From: Serinibacter arcticus
GTDB taxonomy: Bacteria; Actinomycetota; Actinomycetes; Actinomycetales; Beutenbergiaceae
Assembly (NCBI RefSeq): GCF_003121705.1
Contig: NZ_PYHR01000002.1
Location: forward strand, 2,790,001-2,854,000
Direction: 5' to 3'
Length of the DNA: 64,000 nt
Shown: in pieces, positions 50,757-59,232 of the stretch
How the letters are laid out: each line of letters begins with the position of its first letter
Numbering within the stretch: the first letter of the stretch is position 1
Translations under genes and position numbers: made by a program
The notes under the pieces: generated by a model
What the model was told of the DNA's origin: nothing
The model's database searches: none
The model's input: only the letters and a program-made list of their open reading frames with translations

Positions 50757-51869
50757 GTGACCGGGGTCCCCGTGTCGATCGGTCGGCGCCGGCCGGACGA
50801 GCGGTGGTCGGGGTCGGGTGCCGTCGGCGGTCCGGACCTGGGCCGACCGGGCGAACCGCTGGTGGACACCTACGGACGCGTCCATCGCGACCTGCGGATC
50901 TCGCTGACGGACCGGTGCTCGCTCCGCTGCACCTACTGCATGCCCGAGCAGGGGATGGAGTGGCTGTCGCGGACGTCCATCCTGACCACGGACGAGATCG
51001 TCAGGATCGCGCGGATCTGCGCCGAGTCCGGGATCACGACGTTCCGGCTCACCGGCGGCGAGCCGCTGCTGCGGCGCGACCTGCCGGAGGTCGTCGGGCG
51101 GCTCGCGGCGCTCCGTGGGCCCGACGGCGAGCCCGTCCAGATCGCGATGACCACCAACGGCATCGGGCTGGACCGGGCGCTGCCCGAGCTCGAGGCCGCG
51201 GGGCTCGCTCGCCTGAACATCAGCCTCGACACGCTGCGGCCGGAGCGTTTCCGCGACCTCACGCGGCGCGACCGGCTCGACGACGTGCTGCGCGGCATCG
51301 CCGCCGCGCAGGCCTCGGGGCTGCGACCGCTGAAGATCAACGCCGTCGCGATGCGCGGGGTGAACGACGACGAGCTGGTCGAGCTGGTCGAGTTCGCCGT
51401 CGCGCACGACGCCCAGATGCGGTTCATCGAGCAGATGCCGCTCGACGTCGGGCACACGTGGGACCGTGCGGCGATGGTGACGCGCGAGGAGATCCTCGAC
51501 GCGCTCGCCGTGCGCTGGGACCTCACCCCCGTGCCGGGGCGCGGCGGGGCGCCGGCGGAGCGGTGGCGGCTGGGCGACAGCGAGCACACGGTGGGCGTGA
51601 TCGCGTCGGTGACGGCGCCGTTCTGCGGTGACTGTGACCGACTGCGCCTGACGGCGGACGGTCAGCTGCGCAACTGCCTGTTCTCGAACGCGGAGTTCGA
51701 CCTGGTGCCGGTGCTGCGGGGCGAGGGTGCGGAGGCCGACGCCGCTGGCGTCGACGGTGGGGTCGACGCGGTGCTGCGCGCGGCGATCCACGCCAAGCTG
51801 CCTGGCCACGCGATCAACGACCCGGGCTTCCTGCAGCCGGCCCGAGGCATGAACGCCATCGGCGGCTGA
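50757..51869 (+). CDS. moaA: GTP 3',8-cyclase MoaA
   Basis: A 370-residue radical SAM enzyme. The N-terminal [4Fe-4S] cysteines are Cys54, Cys58 and Cys61 (CSLRCTYC), followed by FRLTGGEPLLRRDL; a second cluster motif lies in CGDCDRLRLTADGQLRNCLF, and it ends in the conserved GG. It converts GTP to cyclic pyranopterin precursor. The GTG at 50757 starts a slightly extended N-terminus. The stop codon is followed within 2 bases by a repeat array. Confidence 0.94.
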   Translation: MTGVPVSIGRRRPDERWSGSGAVGGPDLGRPGEPLVDTYGRVHRDLRISLTDRCSLRCTYCMPEQGMEWLSRTSILTTDEIVRIARICAESGITTFRLTGGEPLLRRDLPEVVGRLAALRGPDGEPVQIAMTTNGIGLDRALPELEAAGLARLNISLDTLRPERFRDLTRRDRLDDVLRGIAAAQASGLRPLKINAVAMRGVNDDELVELVEFAVAHDAQMRFIEQMPLDVGHTWDRAAMVTREEILDALAVRWDLTPVPGRGGAPAERWRLGDSEHTVGVIASVTAPFCGDCDRLRLTADGQLRNCLFSNAEFDLVPVLRGEGAEADAAGVDGGVDAVLRAAIHAKLPGHAINDPGFLQPARGMNAIGG

Positions 51870-51871
51870 CC

Positions 51872-51957
51872 CCACCGGCGAGGGGTTTCTGCACCACCGG
51901 CGAGGGGTTTGCGCACACCGGCGAGGGGCTTCTGCACCACCGGCGAGGGGCTTCTGG
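51872..51957. repeat. Array of four direct CACCGGCGAGGGG repeats after moaA
   Basis: Four units of about 21-22 bp, each with CACCGGCGAGGGGTTTCTGC or a close variant, fill the gap between the moaA stop and the stop of the AbiEi/DUF559 gene. The same unit, in opposite orientation, lies at 52971-53062 on the far side of that gene. Confidence 0.8.
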
Positions 51958-52881
51958 TCACCACGTCCGCGGCCTCACCGTGATCCCGAGCAGCTCTCCC
52001 AGCTCCCGCTCGAACGAGTCGTCGTCGCCGAAGATCCGGTCGAACGTGGCGATGACGAACCGCCAGGCCAGCTCGTCGGACAGGCGGGCGCGCCGAGCGC
52101 CGTCGTGCTGGACGTCGGCCTCGTCGCTGTGGAACTCGCGGCCGTCGTACTCGGCCGCGACGCGGAAGGCGATGTAGGCGGCGTCGAGCCAGTACTCCCG
52201 TCCACGATGCTGGATCCGGTGGTCGACCTCGGGGACGGGGAGGCCGGCGTCGATCATCCGCAACCGCATCCACGACTCGCCGTGCGACTGGGCCCGCGGG
52301 TCGATGAGCGGCGCGAGCTCCTGCGCCTGACGGGTGCCCCGAAGCCCGCGGATCTGGCCGACGTAGGCCATCACGTCCTCGCGACGAGCGACGCCGGCGC
52401 GCACGAGAGCGTCGGCCGCGGCCAGCGCGTGCGGCCTCCAGGTGAGCCGCAGGAGGTCCGCGATGGTCCGCAGGGGAGAGGTGACCGGTAGGCCCGCGAT
52501 CGTGACGACGTCGGGATCGGGCATCGTCGTCTGGCGCATGGCTGCGCGGCTCGGGTGGGAACGGCTCGTCCCGTGCTTGACCACACACATGGGGCGGAGC
52601 TCCCGGAGGGCGCCCGGCGGGTACGTGTCGACGCCGTAGACCCAGGCCGCGGAGTGGTCGCTGATGATCGCGTGGGCCGGGAGGACGAGCGCGAGCGCGG
52701 CGACCCGCAGCTCCCGGGAGTCCGGGACGGAGGCGTCGACCAGGACGCCTCGGAACACGCGTCGCAGGCGGTGGGTCTGGACCAGGCGCCGGACGCCGTA
52801 GCGGTCGAGGCCGAGCGTGGGGGCTCGCGAGACCAGGAAGGGGGCGCCGTCGTTGATGAGGTCAGGCTGCGGGTGATCCAT
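51958..52881 (-). CDS. AbiEi-antitoxin-like / DUF559 endonuclease-fold protein
   Basis: A 307-residue protein of a widespread actinobacterial type. The N-terminal winged-helix/AbiEi-like half (LGLDRYGVRRLVQTHRLRRV, LPAHAIISDHSAAWVYGVD, PLRTIADLLRLT) is joined to a C-terminal DUF559/Vsr-like nuclease fold (ESWMRLRMIDAGLPVPEVDH, AEYDGREFHSD, RRARLSDELAWRFVIATFDRIF). The conserved Glu and Asp/Glu-x-Lys-like positions are partly present; activity is unproven. No AbiEii-type toxin gene is adjacent. It separates the two molybdenum-cofactor blocks and is flanked by inverted repeat arrays, suggesting insertion. Confidence 0.75.
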   Translation of the reverse strand: MDHPQPDLINDGAPFLVSRAPTLGLDRYGVRRLVQTHRLRRVFRGVLVDASVPDSRELRVAALALVLPAHAIISDHSAAWVYGVDTYPPGALRELRPMCVVKHGTSRSHPSRAAMRQTTMPDPDVVTIAGLPVTSPLRTIADLLRLTWRPHALAAADALVRAGVARREDVMAYVGQIRGLRGTRQAQELAPLIDPRAQSHGESWMRLRMIDAGLPVPEVDHRIQHRGREYWLDAAYIAFRVAAEYDGREFHSDEADVQHDGARRARLSDELAWRFVIATFDRIFGDDDSFERELGELLGITVRPRTW

Positions 52882-52970
52882 CCAGGGATCGTGGCGTAAG
52901 CACGCGAGACGGCGTCAAACGACTCCATAGATTGGGGATAAAGCTGTGGACGAGCGGGTGTGTCGTGCGG

Positions 52971-53062
52971 ATGGTGCGTAAGCCCCTCGCCGGTGGTGCG
53001 TAAGCCCCTCGGCGATGGTGCGTAAGCCCCTCGCGGGTGGTGCGGAAACCCCTCGCCGGGGG
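52971..53062. repeat. Array of four CCCCTCGCCGGTG repeats before moaD
   Basis: Four units (GGTGCGTAAGCCCCTCGCC type) ending exactly at the moaD stop. They are inverted relative to the array at 51872-51957. Confidence 0.8.
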
Positions 53063-53308
53063 TCAGCCGCCGGCGAAGGGGGGCAGGACGTCGAGCGTCG
53101 AGCCGGCGGGGACCGGGGTGGCCGGGTCGTCGGTGCGGACCCCCGCGACCAGGAACGAGCAGCGGGTCAGGACGTCGGCGGTGCCCGGGCCGCCGTCGCG
53201 CGCGAGCGTGGCGACCACGTCGGCGAGGGTGGCCGCCTCGATCGTCGCCTCCTCGGCGCCGTAGGCCTCGGCCGCGCCCGCGAAGAGGCGGACCGTCACG
53301 GCCGTCAC
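53063..53308 (-). CDS. moaD: Molybdopterin synthase sulfur-carrier subunit MoaD
   Basis: 81 residues with a ubiquitin-like fold (VTVRLFAGAAEAYGAEE, LADVVATLARD, LDVLPPFAGG) and the essential C-terminal Gly-Gly. Activated by MoeZ, it is the sulfur donor to MoaE. Its start overlaps the upstream DUF6457 stop by 4 bases. Confidence 0.92.
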   Translation of the reverse strand: MTAVTVRLFAGAAEAYGAEEATIEAATLADVVATLARDGGPGTADVLTRCSFLVAGVRTDDPATPVPAGSTLDVLPPFAGG

Positions 53309-53610
53309 TCCGACTCCTCCGGCTCCTGCGGCCGCGCGAGCGCGACGTCCTGCACCTGACGCGCCAGGCGCGCGAGCTCCTCGCCCACCGGCTGACCGGC
53401 CGGGACCGCGCGCCCGACGGCGAGCCCCAGCAGGAACGTCGTCAGCGGGGCGGCCGGGCGCGCGACGCCGTGCGCCACGTCCCGCGCGACGTCCAGCACG
53501 ACGGCGACGTCCGCCGTCGGCTCGACCTCGCCCTCGAGCCCGTACAGCGCGGCGACGCCGGCCAGCCAGTCGTCGAGGGCCTCGGGCGGAAGGTGGTGAG
53601 CGCTGGTCAT
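53305..53610 (-). CDS. DUF6457-like small protein
   Basis: 101 residues (LPPEALDDWLAGVAALYGLE... PLTTFLLGLAVGRA... LARLARQVQDVALARP). A helical family often found beside or fused to MobA in actinobacteria; function unknown. It overlaps both mobA (upstream) and moaD (downstream) by 4 bases, so it is part of the same translationally coupled unit. Confidence 0.75.
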   Translation of the reverse strand: MTSAHHLPPEALDDWLAGVAALYGLEGEVEPTADVAVVLDVARDVAHGVARPAAPLTTFLLGLAVGRAVPAGQPVGEELARLARQVQDVALARPQEPEESE

Positions 53611-54248
53611 CGCGGGTCCTCGGTCTGGTCGGCTGGATCTGGGACGTCGGGGTCCATCGTCGCAGCAGCGCGGGCCGCGCGGAGGTCGGCGGGGGTGTCG
53701 ACGTCGCGCGTCGCGCCGGTCGGGTCCGTCACCGTGCCCAACGTCAGGCTCCGCAGCGCGGCCCGCACGGGGAGGCCGGTGAGCCCGCCCGGCTCCCGGT
53801 GCGCGACGGCGTCGACTGCCTCGCGCAGGGCCCCGAGCCGGTACCGGGCTGCGAGCCACTGGTCGCGGCCGTCGCCGTCGCGCACGACGACGCCGTCGCA
53901 CCCGTCCGGGACGCCACCGTCGAGCAGCGCGACGAGCGCCGCCGCGCGCGGGAGGTCGCAGGCGAGGACGAGCACGTCGCCGTCGCCGTCCAGCAGCGCG
54001 AGACCGGCACCCAGCGCGGCGAGCGGGCCCCCGAACGGCGGGTCCTCCCGCGTCCGGAGCACGCCGGCGGGCACCTCCGCCTCCGGCCCGACCACGACGG
54101 ACCGCGCGGCCGGCACCCCCGCCGTCGCGACGGCGTCGAGCACCCCCGCGAGCAGCGTCCGGTCGCCGACCACCAGCCCGCCCTTGTCCACGCCTCCCAG
54201 CCGCGACGCGCGACCGCCCGCGAGGACGACGGCCGACAACGCGCTCAC
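53607..54248 (-). CDS. mobA: Molybdenum cofactor guanylyltransferase MobA
   Basis: 213 residues of a nucleotidyltransferase: AVVLAGGRASRLGGVDKGGL (consensus LAGG-x-S-x-R-x-G-x-DK), REDPPFGGPLAALGAGL and the metal-binding LACDLPRA. It attaches GMP to molybdopterin to form the MGD cofactor used by DMSO-reductase-family enzymes. The C-terminus is an acidic tail. GTG start; ends inside the DUF6457 start. Confidence 0.88.
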   Translation of the reverse strand: MSALSAVVLAGGRASRLGGVDKGGLVVGDRTLLAGVLDAVATAGVPAARSVVVGPEAEVPAGVLRTREDPPFGGPLAALGAGLALLDGDGDVLVLACDLPRAAALVALLDGGVPDGCDGVVVRDGDGRDQWLAARYRLGALREAVDAVAHREPGGLTGLPVRAALRSLTLGTVTDPTGATRDVDTPADLRAARAAATMDPDVPDPADQTEDPR

Positions 54249-54252
54249 CGCC

Positions 54253-54720
54253 TCACTCCCGGAACCAGTCGCCGGACTTCCCGCCCGTCTTCGCCTCGAG
54301 CCGGATCTCGCCGATCCACACGCCCTTGTCGAGCCCCTTGACCATGTCGACCAGCGCGAGCGCCGCGACCGACACAGCCGTGAACGCCTCCATCTCCACG
54401 CCCGTGCGGTCGGCCGTGCGGACCGTCGCGGCGATCGCGACGCCGTCGTCGGCCAGCTCGAGGTCCACGCTCGCGCCGTGCACGCCGATGACGTGCGCGA
54501 GCGGCAGCAGCTCGGCGCACCGCTTCGCGCCCGAGATCCCGGCGATGCGCGCGACGGCGAACGCGTCGCCCTTGGGCACGGTGTCGTCCCGCAGCGCCGC
54601 GATCACGCCGGGCGGGCAGTGGACGAACCCGGTCGCCGTCGCCGAGCGCACCGTCGGCAGCTTCTCGGTGACGTCGACCATGCGCGCGTGACCGGCGCCG
54701 TCGAGGTGGGTGAAGGTCAT
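54253..54720 (-). CDS. moaC: Cyclic pyranopterin monophosphate synthase MoaC
   Basis: 155 residues with the MoaC signatures MVDVTEKLPTVRSATA, KGDAFAVARIAGISGAKR, LLPLAHVIGVHG, GVEMEAFTAVSVAALALVDMVKG and EIRLEAKTGGKSG. It completes the MoaA reaction. It lies 4 bases before mobA in the reverse operon. Confidence 0.95.
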   Translation of the reverse strand: MTFTHLDGAGHARMVDVTEKLPTVRSATATGFVHCPPGVIAALRDDTVPKGDAFAVARIAGISGAKRCAELLPLAHVIGVHGASVDLELADDGVAIAATVRTADRTGVEMEAFTAVSVAALALVDMVKGLDKGVWIGEIRLEAKTGGKSGDWFRE

Positions 54721-54796
54721 GAGGCTCCTCAGATCGGCGTGGTCGAGACGGTCGGGGTGGTCGGCGTCGTCAGCATGGTCGGGAGGACGCGGCCCC

Positions 54797-56077
54797 TCAC
54801 GTCAGCGGGTGGTCGGTGCCGATCACGACGGCGTCCACCACCTCGCCCGCGTGCACCCGGTCGACCTCCGCGGGCACGATCGCGTAGCCGTTCGCCGCCG
54901 CGAGGCTGCCGACGAGGTGCGACTTCGAGCCGCGCGACGCGACCGGCGTCGCCACCAGCGAACCGTTGACCAGCGTCATCCGCGCGGGCAGGTACTGGGT
55001 CCGGCCCGGGGGAGTGCCCCAGTCGGCCCCCGCGGTGGCGCGCGACGGCGTGACGGTCAGCTCGCTCACGGGGGCGCCCTGCAGCGCGAGCAGCGCCGGC
55101 AGAACGAAGACGTGGAACGAGACCCACGCGCTGACGGGGTTCCCGGGCAGGCCGAACAGCAGGGGTCCGGAGGGCAGGCGCCCGAACGCCTGCGGCTTGC
55201 CCGGCTGCATCGCCACGGACGCGAACCGGACGTCGTCGGACCCGGCGAACACCTGCTTGACCGGGTCGTAGGCGCCCGCGCTCACGCCGCCGGTGAGCAC
55301 GACGACGTCGCTCCCGCCCGCGCGCGCGATCGCGGCCTCGAGGGCGGCCGGCTCGTCGGGGACACGCAGCACGGCGAGGACCTCGCCGCCCGCGCGGCGC
55401 ACCAGGCCGGCCAGCAGCAGCGAGTTGGAGTCGGGGATCTCGCCCCGGCGCAGGGGGGCGCCGGGCGCGACGAGCTCGCTGCCGGTGGAGATCACGGTGA
55501 CGCGCGGCGCGGGGTGCACCCGGACGCTCCCGTGCCCGGCCGAGGACAGCGCCGACAGCACGGTGCCGGTCGCCGTCGTGCCCGCGGCCGCCACGAGGGC
55601 GTCGACGCCGAGGTCCTCGCCCGCGCCGCGCAGGTGCTGCCCGCGCTCGACGGTGCGCAGCACGGTGACGGTGTCCGCGACCCCGGCCATCGGGTCGGTG
55701 CGGTCGGTGTGCTCGAGCTGGACGACGGCGTCGGCGTCGGTCGGCAGGACGGCCCCCGTCATGATCCGGGCGCACTCGCCGGGCGCGAGGGCGGGGTCCA
55801 GCGACGACCCGGCGGGCAGATCGGCGACGATCCGCAGCGTGACGGGCGCGTCGGGACCGGCGTGCGCGACGTCGTCGTACCGGACGGCGTAGCCGTCCAT
55901 CGCCGAGTTCTCCCACGCGGGGATCGGCACGAGCGTGCGGACGTCGGCCGCGAGGCGACGGTCGTACGCGTCGGCGAGCGCGACCTCGTGCGGCGGCAGG
56001 GCGACGACGGCGGCGAGGACGCGCGCGAGCTGGTCGGCGACCGTGACCATGCCGCCCCGCGACGTGGCGGCGCCCAT
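54797..56077 (-). CDS. moeA: Molybdopterin molybdenumtransferase MoeA
   Basis: 426 residues: PAWENSAMDGYAVR, ARIMTGAVLPTDADAVVQ, TVISTGSELV, DSNSLLLAGLV, LTGGVSAGAYDPVK, MQPGKPQAFGRL and FGLPGNPVSA. It inserts molybdate into adenylated molybdopterin. The ATG at 56077 overlaps the moeZ stop by one base (TGATG), indicating coupling; an internal ATG at 56050 is an alternative. Confidence 0.95.
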   Translation of the reverse strand: MGAATSRGGMVTVADQLARVLAAVVALPPHEVALADAYDRRLAADVRTLVPIPAWENSAMDGYAVRYDDVAHAGPDAPVTLRIVADLPAGSSLDPALAPGECARIMTGAVLPTDADAVVQLEHTDRTDPMAGVADTVTVLRTVERGQHLRGAGEDLGVDALVAAAGTTATGTVLSALSSAGHGSVRVHPAPRVTVISTGSELVAPGAPLRRGEIPDSNSLLLAGLVRRAGGEVLAVLRVPDEPAALEAAIARAGGSDVVVLTGGVSAGAYDPVKQVFAGSDDVRFASVAMQPGKPQAFGRLPSGPLLFGLPGNPVSAWVSFHVFVLPALLALQGAPVSELTVTPSRATAGADWGTPPGRTQYLPARMTLVNGSLVATPVASRGSKSHLVGSLAAANGYAIVPAEVDRVHAGEVVDAVVIGTDHPLT

Positions 56078-57264
56078 CAGCGCTGCCCCGCCGTCCGCGC
56101 GAGGGTGCGCAGCTCGTCGACGCCCGCGGGGGTCAGGGCGAGTGCGGTGCGGCCGACGACGGCGAGCGGTCCGAGCGCGCGGACCGACCGGATCCCGGCC
56201 GCGCAGTAGGTGACGAGGGTCGCGTCGGCGGGGACCCCGGCGTCGTCCAGCAGGGTGGCCAGCGCGGCCGTGCCCGACCGCTCGGCCTGGCCGAGCGCCG
56301 AGATCGGCACGTTCACCGCGCCGGCGAGCGCGTCGGCCGCGAACTCGGCCGGCTCGCGCACGTCGAGGAGCACGACGGACCCCTCGAGCTCGAGGTACCG
56401 GGTGGCCCCGATCTCGACGGTCGCCTGGCCGCGAGAACGCTCGGGCTCGCGGATCGCGGCCGTCCGCCGCGAGCTGGACCGTTCTCGCGCCGGTGTGCCG
56501 CCCACCAGCGGGACCTCGCGGATCCGCATCGTCAGGGCGTCGACCACGGCGACCCGGCCCAGCAGCACGTCGCCGGCACCGACGATCAGCTTGATCGCCT
56601 CGGTCGCCATCATCGCGCCGACGATCCCGCACAGCGCCCCGAGCACCCCCGCCTCGGCGCACGAGGGCACGGTGCCCGGCGCGGGCGGCTCCGGGAACAG
56701 GTCGCGGAGCGTGATGCCCGCGACGTCGCCCGGCGGCTGCGACCAGAAGACCGAGACCTGGGCGTCGAACCGCAGCACGGAGCCCCAGACGACCGGCACC
56801 CCCAGCGCGGCGCACGTGTCGGAGACGAGGTACCGGGTGGGGAAGGTGTCGGTGCCGTCGAGCACGAGGTCCCAGCCGGTGAGGAGCTCGGTCGCGTTGG
56901 CGTCGTCGAGCCGCACCCCGTGCTGCACGACGGCGACGTCCGGCGCGAGCTCGCGCAGTCGCCGGGCGGCGCTCGCGACCTTGGGCTCGCCCACCGACGC
57001 GGCGGAGTGGATGACCTGGCGGTGCAGGTTGGACAGGTCGACCACGTCGTCGTCGACGATCCCGATCGTGCCGACGCCCGCTGCGGCGAGGTAGGCCAGC
57101 ACGGGGGCGCCGAGCCCGCCGGCGCCGATCACGAGGACGCGCGCGGCCGCGAGGCGTCGCTGTCCGCTCTCGCCGATCTCGGGCAGCAGGGTCTGGCGCG
57201 AGGTGCGGAGCGACTCGGCGGCCGCGAGGGCCGGACCGGGCTCGACGAGGGGAGGGAGGCGCAC
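56077..57264 (-). CDS. moeZ: MoeZ/MoeB-type adenylyltransferase with rhodanese domain
   Basis: 395 residues. The E1-like ThiF domain has VLVIGAGGLGAPVLAYLAAAG, VDLSNLHRQVIH, DGTDTFPTRYLVSD and the likely Cys of GALCGIVGAMMATEAIKL. A C-terminal rhodanese domain carries Cys in VTYCAAGIRSV. It adenylates and sulfurates MoaD (and possibly other ubiquitin-like carriers). The linker between the domains carries a palindromic element (56431-56488). GTG start at 57264; the 236-bp region upstream to 57500 shows no other gene. Confidence 0.9.
   Translation of the reverse strand: MRLPPLVEPGPALAAAESLRTSRQTLLPEIGESGQRRLAAARVLVIGAGGLGAPVLAYLAAAGVGTIGIVDDDVVDLSNLHRQVIHSAASVGEPKVASAARRLRELAPDVAVVQHGVRLDDANATELLTGWDLVLDGTDTFPTRYLVSDTCAALGVPVVWGSVLRFDAQVSVFWSQPPGDVAGITLRDLFPEPPAPGTVPSCAEAGVLGALCGIVGAMMATEAIKLIVGAGDVLLGRVAVVDALTMRIREVPLVGGTPARERSSSRRTAAIREPERSRGQATVEIGATRYLELEGSVVLLDVREPAEFAADALAGAVNVPISALGQAERSGTAALATLLDDAGVPADATLVTYCAAGIRSVRALGPLAVVGRTALALTPAGVDELRTLARTAGQR
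56431..56488. repeat. 58-bp nested palindrome lying in frame in the moeZ linker
   Basis: Outer arms GCGAGAACG/CGTTCTCGC (56431-56439, 56480-56488) and inner arms GCTCGCGG/CCGCGAGC (56445-56452, 56467-56474). It encodes RERSSSRRTAAIREPERSR on the moeZ strand, similar to the hrpA insert (ERSSAAIRDRS). Confidence 0.55.
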
Positions 57265-57500
57265 GTCCGTCAGCCTAACGAGCGGACGCCGAACCACCCC
57301 GTCCCGGTCGGGTGCGCCCCCGTCGTCGCGGGAATCTCTACGAACGTGGTGGACGCCCGGTGGTTCGCCGGGTGACTCCCCCCGACCTCTGTCACGATGA
57401 CGGAGCCGCGGATGAGGGTCCGGGGCGAGGGCCACCGGGCGATCGTCCAGCGGCGGGGGACGGGTCGTCGGCCGAGGTCGACGACCGGGAGGTGGTGGAC

Positions 57501-59216
57501 ATGGCCAGGTTCTCGACGCCGAGACCGGGGGTGGGGCGACGACGGTGGGCCGCTCCGGCGCTCGCGCTGCTCCTGACGATCGTGGGGCTGGCACCGGCGA
57601 CGGCCGGACCCGCGGACGGGTCGACGGCGGAGGGCCCCGCTGCGGCGCCGTCCCCCGGCCCCGGGTCGCCGGGTGATCCCGTCGGCCAGGTCCCGAGGCC
57701 CGGGGCCCCCGAGCCGGTGGACCCGGTCGAGCCGGTGGCCACTGTCGAGCCCGCCGAGCCCACCGAGCCCGCCGAGCCCGTGCAGTCGGCCGAGCCCAAC
57801 GACCCCGTGCAGCCGGCTGAACCCACCGCACCTCCCGCCGAACCCGTGCCGCCCGCCCGTCTCGCCGCCGAGGAGGTCCGCTACCTCACGTCTCCGTGGG
57901 CCCCGGTGATCTACCGGGCGACCCCCGCGGCGTCGGCGCCGATCAGCTACGCCGACTGGGCGGCGGCGGGTTTCCCGGCGCCGGAGAGCGCGCTCGTCGG
58001 GATCGTCCGGCTCCCGTGGTCCGCATCGGTGTACGGCGTCCTGTCCTTCGCCTTCGACCGCACGCTGCCCGGTACCGAGGCGGTGCACCTCTCGGGCGCC
58101 CAGTGGGGCGGGCTCGCTCCCGCCGACCGGGCCCAGCTGCGGCTCACGGCTCACGTCACCGGTTCGCGCTACGTCTCCTGGGAGACCGCACCCGGGGAGC
58201 TGTCGGTGATCCCACCGGACGGCGTCGAACATCGCCTCACATTCGCTGAGTGGCGCGCCGCCGGCACGCCGCCGGCGTCGGTCAGGCCGGGAGGATTCGT
58301 CACGACGCCGTGGTCCGGGACCATCTGGCAGGTGGGGAGCCTCGGCCAGGGGACGTCAGGGACCGCGCTCACCCGCGCCCGCTGGGACGCCCTGGCGAAC
58401 CCCACGCCGCAGCAGCGCGTCACGGTGCCGGGGGCGTCGTACTTCGCGTGGGAGTCGAACCCCGCCCAGCGCTACGTCCGGCTGCCCGACGGCGTCGAGC
58501 ACCGCTTCTCCCTGGCCGAGTGGAACCGTGCCGGCAACCCCGGCCAGAGCATCCGGGCGGGCGGCTTCCTCCGGGTTCCCTGGTCCAGCTCGATCTGGTT
58601 CTTCCCGAACCTCGCGTCCGCCCAGGGTGGCCGGGCGCTGACCGGTGCGGACTGGGCCTCCTACGACAGTCCCGAGCCGCGGACGGTCGGGAACGTGCCC
58701 GGTGGGCGGTTCACCCAGCTCTGGGGCGAGAGCGCCGTCGTGCACTCCGCGCTCGGGCGCGAGTCGCACGTGCCGGCGTGGGGCTGGGCGGCCGCGGGGC
58801 CGCAGTCCCTCGACGTCGTCTGTCCCGTGTTCGTCTACGGCACGCTGCGCCCGGGCGAGCCGGCGTGGGGACGGTTGTCCGGCGTCGCGACGTCGGCCCC
58901 GGAGACGCGGATCGCGGGGTCGAGCCTGTACGTCCAACCGGGACGGGCCTTCCCGTACCTGGTCCCCGGTGGTGCCGGCGTGACCGGGAACCTCGTGCAC
59001 GTGCGCTCGGGCGCCTGCGGGTCGACGATCCCGCAGCTCGACGCCTACGAGAAGTTCGTCACGGGGGCGCCGATCCACGGGCAGGCGTACTACCGGGACG
59101 TCGCGACGATCGACGGCGTCAGGGCCTTCGTCTACGTGGCGGGGCCCGCCAAGGCCGCGGCCCTGCGCGGCGGGGCCGGCGTGCTCATCCCGAGCGGCGA
59201 CTGGAAGCGGCGCTGA
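57501..59216 (+). CDS. Secreted repeat protein with C-terminal GGCT-like domain
   Basis: A 571-residue protein. The signal peptide ends near TAG (about 36). A Pro/Glu/Val-rich linker (about 37-125) precedes repeated modules (about 127-440) with DGVEHRLTFAEWRAAGTP / DGVEHRFSLAEWNRAGNP and PWSGTIWQVGSL / PWSSSIWFFPNL. A C-terminal gamma-glutamylcyclotransferase-like fold (about 443-565) has FVYGTLRPGEP (Tyr446), FPYLVPG, GNLVHV and the family's catalytic-type Glu517 in DAYEKF. GGCT proteins are normally cytoplasmic, so a secreted one is odd; the substrate may be a wall peptide. GGGAGG lies 8 bases before the ATG. Confidence 0.75.
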   Translation: MARFSTPRPGVGRRRWAAPALALLLTIVGLAPATAGPADGSTAEGPAAAPSPGPGSPGDPVGQVPRPGAPEPVDPVEPVATVEPAEPTEPAEPVQSAEPNDPVQPAEPTAPPAEPVPPARLAAEEVRYLTSPWAPVIYRATPAASAPISYADWAAAGFPAPESALVGIVRLPWSASVYGVLSFAFDRTLPGTEAVHLSGAQWGGLAPADRAQLRLTAHVTGSRYVSWETAPGELSVIPPDGVEHRLTFAEWRAAGTPPASVRPGGFVTTPWSGTIWQVGSLGQGTSGTALTRARWDALANPTPQQRVTVPGASYFAWESNPAQRYVRLPDGVEHRFSLAEWNRAGNPGQSIRAGGFLRVPWSSSIWFFPNLASAQGGRALTGADWASYDSPEPRTVGNVPGGRFTQLWGESAVVHSALGRESHVPAWGWAAAGPQSLDVVCPVFVYGTLRPGEPAWGRLSGVATSAPETRIAGSSLYVQPGRAFPYLVPGGAGVTGNLVHVRSGACGSTIPQLDAYEKFVTGAPIHGQAYYRDVATIDGVRAFVYVAGPAKAAALRGGAGVLIPSGDWKRR

Positions 59217-59232
59217 CCCGCGCCGGGTCCGG

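Noticed and set aside
51872-53062. The repeat arrays considered as CRISPR
   Set aside because: Units of about 22 bp follow each other directly without unique spacers, and no cas genes are present.
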